Part shown: positions 59,320-64,000 of the stretch, piece by piece
Position numbering within the stretch: position 1 is the first letter of the stretch
Layout of the letters: each line of letters opens with the position of its first letter
Source: Rana temporaria
Taxonomy: Eukaryota; Chordata; Amphibia; Anura; Ranidae
Direction: 5' to 3'
DNA: 64,000 nucleotides
NCBI RefSeq assembly: GCF_905171775.1
Contig: NC_053494.1
Coordinates: forward strand, 155,732,115-155,796,114
The notes under the pieces: generated by a model
What the model saw: only the letters and a program-made list of their open reading frames with translations
Told to the model about the DNA's origin: nothing
Databases searched by the model: none
Position numbers and translations under genes: made by a program

Positions 59320-59441
59320 CAGTGATGGCGAACCTTGGCACCCCAGATGTTTTGGAACTACATTTCTCATGATGCTCAACTACACTGTAGAGTGGAAATG
59401 TGGTTCCAAAACATCTGGGGGGCCAAGATTCACCATCACTG
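59320..59441. mobile_element. Short hAT-type MITE, near-perfect TSD
   Basis: Ends CAGTGATGGCGAACCTTGG and CCAAGATTCACCATCACTG; flanks GCCTAGTG and GTCTAGTG (7 of 8 match). Palindromic centre with CCAGATGTTTTGGAACTACA and its complement. 122 bp. Confidence 0.85.
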
Positions 59442-59771
59442 GTCTAGTGTGTAGTTAATCAGGTAAGCAAAAAGGAGGGGTACCATCATCCTAACATGAC
59501 AATGTAGAAAAAAAGCCGGATACCACTCCCAAAGGTCACCAGAAAAAAGGAAATGGATTATCTCGTTATGCATAGACATCATAGATAGTAGATTAAGACA
59601 AATAGTATTTTATTGATACGAATACTAAAACATTCATATACCCAGATTTAATCCAGATACTGTAAAATCCAGATATAATGATAAGAAAAAATACCTTGCA
59701 TGTTCACAAAAATGAATTTGAATCTAAAAACACACATACAGTATAACACTGATAACTTGATAAAGGTACTT

Positions 59772-60222
59772 AAGGCCTGATTCACACCTATGCATTTTTG
59801 GTGATTTTTGCATTTTGGAGATTTGCACTACAGACATAGGTGTGCGCAGCCTTTGGCATTAGGGTGTGCACCCCAAAGCTCAAACACACTCTACCGATCA
59901 CTCATGATGTTTATTCAGAAAGGGAAGGGGCTGGTAAATGGCATATTTACTGGCCCCTTCCCCCATCCATCTTAAAACATCCACAGCAACAACCAGTGGG
60001 AGAGGAGGGAAGCCTACAATGCTGTGGGGGGAGGGGGATCCAGGTCAGTGGGGGAATCTGTTCTGCACAGGGTGATTAGGGTGTGCCTGGGCACACCTGG
60101 CACACCCTGTGTGCACGCCTATGACTACAGAATGAGTTCCATAGGAAACCATGTATAATGGACTGTAGTGTAAATCTGCTAAATGCAAAAAGCAATAAAA
60201 CTGCATAGGTGTGAATCCAGCC
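59772..60222. mobile_element. TTA-type MITE disrupted by a hAT MITE
   Basis: Ends AAGGCCTGATTCACACCTAT and ATAGGTGTGAATCCAGCC. A second element (59835-60123) interrupts it, and a third has inserted at its right TTA (60223). Confidence 0.75.
59835..60123. mobile_element. hAT-type MITE, TSD ACTACAGA
   Basis: Ends CATAGGTGTGCGCAGCC and GTGTGCACGCCTATG; perfect 8-bp duplication ACTACAGA at 59827-59834 and 60124-60131. 289 bp, non-coding; nested in the 59772 MITE. Confidence 0.85.
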
Positions 60223-60225
60223 TTA

Positions 60226-62741
60226 GAAAGAACTTTGTTGGGGATATGGGACTTTAAAGGTGCATCACAACATAAAAAAATCACTCAAGGTTTACATAAA
60301 AATATATACAAATTATTTATTAAATAAACAATATCATAAAAATGATGGATACAGTGTATAAAAATATATATTATACACCCAAAGCTGAAAATATTATTAT
60401 TATTCTTCCATACTTATTGAAAAAAGAACATCAAAAAGTGCGCAACCTAATTTGTCAATATAGATACAAATATATACATTGCGTATATATCAAATAAATA
60501 GTGTGTTATTATAGGTAGAGTCAATGTCCAAACAGATATCAACATAAAAAAACACAAATAAAATAACACTAATCATGTGCAAATAAAAACATAAAATTCA
60601 TGTTATGTGAGTCTAAGAATCAAAAGTCCAAAAACTTGATGAATCCCCCAGACAGCCACAGAATATTAGTGTTACGGCAACAGGTATGTTGAATAGATGG
60701 TGTAGTATCAGAACAAATAAATTCAGCAGGCTATTTAGCAAGACAATGTCTGCTTACCAGAACCAGAAGATATTCCGCTCTGAACCAGGCCAATCTGCCT
60801 ATGGCCAATCTATCCGCGGTGCTCCCCACACATGGATCGATCCCAGATTCCAAATGGCAATCTGTAACAGCACTGGTGAACGGAGTGAACCACAACTGCG
60901 GTTAGCAAGGATTTCAATGCGCTTCTTTATGTGACAACTCAGTATTGGGCCCCAGGCGTCACTCCACACAAACAGGAGTTTGGGGGATATCTATATCATC
61001 TCTCTGTCACATAAAGGAAGGCGTTAAACTACTAAGGATGGACGCATTACAACATGCGACCAGAGCTTAGCGTTTTAAAACTTTAACATTTACTTTGGAG
61101 ATTCCAATACACCTCTATATGCAAGTGATTATCAGTATGGGACCCCAGGCGTCACTCCAGACAAACAAGAGTTTGGGGGTTCTCTACATCATATCACATA
61201 AACATATAGGGATGTATTAGGCCACTAAGGGAGGTGGTATGAAATACCATCAACCCTTAGCATAGAAAAGTTAGCGAGAACATGTTCAACAATTAGGACA
61301 GGGCCTATAAGCAATTTATACTTATGTCAAGCACGTAGTTAATATGAGTTGTAGTGGCAACTAATAGTTACGTATAAGAGGCAATATAGCTCAGGTACTT
61401 TGAGAATACATGTAGTAGTTAGGAGTTGTAGCAACAACTAATAGTTACATATGAGAGGTGAATATAGCTCAGGGTATTTGAGTGTAGATGTCTCTTTAAG
61501 ATATTCCTTAGCAAACAGTCCTTTAGCACAACAGTATCTCCTAAATATGTTGATAGTCAGAAGGCATGATAAATAATAGCAATTGTATAGATGGAACATA
61601 AGTAGCAGATCTTGCTATAGCACTACAAGTGATACAATAGCTACTTATACGTTTTGCAGGCTTCAGTATAGGTAATAGAGGTTCTGTGGTGAAGGATGTT
61701 CAGCAAGGAAGCCTCAAAGATTGTCCCCAGCAATGGCTCAGTTGCAGTAGATGCAAATAGCACTAAAGGAGTAGTTGCGGCTGGAGCGGTGTTGCGGCAT
61801 GGGGAGTGATGACACCAATCTCTGTAGCGTGGCCGAGCTACGGCTGACAATAATAGAACAGGGAATGTATGTAAGGGTAATGCCCTTATAGGCAAGTATC
61901 CAGGTGCAGTGCATCAGACTGAATTCAAAAAGAGCAACGTCATCGCGCGGTCGCCGTAATGCGCTCCAGAGTGGAGCGCAGGAAGTAACTGGCGCACGTA
62001 GCGCATGTTACACAATCTCTGTGTAAACCCGATCTCTGATACTGCCAACTCTATTGATCCTTCACAGGCAGTGAGATGACAAAGATGTATCGTATTCCAC
62101 CCAATGTCAGAACAGAGATGGTGTCAACAATTAATAGAAGGAAGAAGAAAAAATCCTCATGGTGCAGTATGTCTTCCTAAAAATGCATTTATTGCACAAA
62201 CTTCAAAACATACTGACATCCATAGGCACAGACACATTTTCAAACCCAGCGGCGGTTCACACCAGCTGGCTAGAACGTAATGACATCAATGACTTGTAGC
62301 TCCACCCTATGCGTTTCCCCGTATTTGGATTTGTCTGGGAACTGAGGCTGAAGTCCCGATGTCTATCACCACGTTTAAATACCTCTCCAGCTGATGGGAC
62401 ATCGGAAATGAATTATCCAACTTAATCTATCGATGTCACCACTGATGCTTCGAAACATACTTCTTAAATGAGTCCTTACATTTTTTTCTGAAAAAGCCTT
62501 CATGGCAAAACATGTAGAGAAAATATGGACGTGATGAAAGTATTTACAGTATGTTATTACAGCAATTAATTTTCAACAATAGGATGTTTGTGTACACTAT
62601 GGCTATGATTACACTGTATCAATCATTTTTATGATATTGTTCATTTAATAAATATTTTGTACATATTTTTATATAAACCTTGAGTGATTTTTTATTTTGT
62701 GATGCACTTTTAAAGTCCCATATCCCCAACAAAGTTCTTTC
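60226..62741. mobile_element. 2.5-kb TTA-flanked element with ~135-bp inverted ends
   Basis: TIR GAAAGAACTTTGTTGGGGAT and its complement, continuing inward through ACTTTAAAGGTGCATCACAA and TTTATTAAATAAACAATATC for about 135 bp. TTA lies on both sides (60223-60225, 62742-62744). Inside are direct repeats CCCAGGCGTCACTCCA (60951, 61143) and ACAACTAATAGTTACATA-like (61352, 61436). No transposase or other protein is recognised. PIF/Harbinger-type by target, otherwise unclassified. Confidence 0.75.
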
Positions 62742-62744
62742 TTA

Positions 62745-63900
62745 TTTCTTAGGGATGTTGGTGTCATACTTGTTATAACATGTTTAATGCCGATCTCTGC
62801 CTACACTCTTGACCATGATAAAGGTACTTGTTTACTATTGTGAAATCCCCTTTGTCGAACTAGTACTGTTTTACTTATTTTTTAACACATATATATATAT
62901 ATATATATATATCTTTTTTACATAATTATAACTATATATATTTTTGGCCACACTAGTAAGTACTGACAATCCTCTCTGAACAAACTGTTCATGTTAGCAA
63001 CTGCACTGTGTGCCGATGTGGAGAAGAGCGGCTGTTTCCATTTACCTGGGTAACAAGATTTAATTTCATTGGCCCAAATATTGTCACATTTATGGAAATG
63101 CATTAACTTTGATCCATAAGACACAGCTTTAGTCTGTGAAAGATTCCAGACGAAAACCAGACAGTCTGTGGGAGACAAAAGCATAAGAGCCGCAGAACAG
63201 AAGAAGACTAAAAAAGAAAAAGGAAGCCAAGAAAGGGATTCCACATTCCCTGCTTGATGAGTAATCTGTATCCATGAAGACATATTATTATTTTAATGTT
63301 GAAATATTAGCCAGTGATGTGTCTTCTGGAAACACAGTGTGTAAAAATGAATGGCAAGTCACTGAGAAAAGCTTACAAGGAACCAAGTGCTTATATAAAG
63401 AACGCTACAAATATTTGACTACATTAAATTACTTCTACTACTATAAACAAAGAGCTCTATTTTGCCCTTGTCTAACCTCTTACAATATACAGATGCTATG
63501 GCTGCCAGCAGCATGTTATGTTGTTATGTTGATGATGTTAATAGGACATTGCCTGTTTCTGAATACTGTGATGGAAACGGCTGTTATATTACCCACGGTG
63601 AGGCAAAACAGATAAATAAATAAATAAAAAAAAACAGGATGTAGAATGATACCTCAAAGTCAGAGATAACCTGGAGGCATCCTCAGGGAACTCCAAAAAA
63701 CTGAGCATGACCAGTTATCTCTTCCATTTAAATAATCTTCCCTTGAAAACATTCACGTCTTTCCTTATGGTACATCGTTTTAATGCGCCTAGAGCTTGTA
63801 TTCCTTCTCTGTTGAAATATCCATAAACTCCCCATTGCTCTTTGGTCCACAAAAATGATTGAGATCATGAATATGGAAGACATGACCACTCCTAAAAACT
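62745..63900. other. Non-genic stretch
   Basis: AT-rich unique-looking DNA with a short (TA)n at 62889-62913. Frames such as 63274-63615 have no recognisable domain. Confidence 0.4.
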
Positions 63901-63901
63901 A

Positions 63902-64000
63902 TGGCCCAGATTCTCAAAGGGCTTACGACGGCGCAACACAATGTACGCCGTCGTAAGTCCTAATCTGGGCCGTCGTATCTATGCGACTGATTCTTAGAAT
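63902..64000. mobile_element. MITE of the GGCCCAGATTC family, cut by the window end
   Basis: Starts TGGCCCAGATTCTCAAAGG, then CTTACGACGGCG and its complement, ACTGATTCTTAGAAT. Fourth member of the 37640/47525/49183 family. Confidence 0.75.

Overview
This is nuclear DNA from a vertebrate, most likely an anuran amphibian and probably a ranid-type frog. The evidence is one conserved vertebrate gene with long introns, CR1-like LINEs, Tc1/hAT/PIF-type transposons and very many palindromic MITEs of the kind that fill frog genomes. The species-level reading is inference; no marker here fixes it. No bacterial-type operon, CRISPR array, rRNA or tRNA was found.

One gene could be identified: the 5' part of UBE2E3 (ubiquitin-conjugating enzyme E2 E3), on the minus strand. 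A CpG-rich block at about 34.26-34.89 kb looks like its promoter and non-coding exon 1. The first coding exon is at 31221-31447 (ATG at 31414). A 51-nt second coding exon is at 27556-27606; it is too short to appear as a long ORF but has exact splice sites and phase. The exons holding the catalytic cysteine were not found and probably lie beyond position 1 (further downstream on this strand).

Region by region: 0.2-1.8 kb holds a Tc1 relic and a CR1-like LINE. A 1.9-kb hAT-type foldback element with a perfect 8-bp target duplication lies at 3.09-5.0 kb. From 5 to 26 kb there is a mosaic of MITEs (several with recoverable target duplications), a solo LTR at 23.1-23.7 kb and a compound AT/GT microsatellite at 26.3-26.7 kb. 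The UBE2E3 gene body occupies 27.5-34.9 kb; its intron 1 carries a degenerate tandem array rich in ACTACA-type motifs. A 2.7-kb, 29-bp-unit minisatellite (34.96-37.64 kb) lies directly upstream of the promoter. From 37.6 to 64 kb there are more nested transposons, including a deletion derivative of a BED-zinc-finger hAT element (45880-46528), a 2.1-kb hAT element with internal repeats (56966-59070), a Tc1 element broken by two insertions (49965-52303) and a 2.5-kb TTA-flanked element (60226-62741). One unexplained coding-like stretch (38890-39185) is flagged.

Apart from UBE2E3 the content is almost entirely mobile and repetitive DNA. No previously undescribed multi-gene system was found. The most unusual items are structural: a palindrome that runs across a transposon boundary into host DNA, the long foldback, and the two tandem arrays either side of the UBE2E3 promoter.
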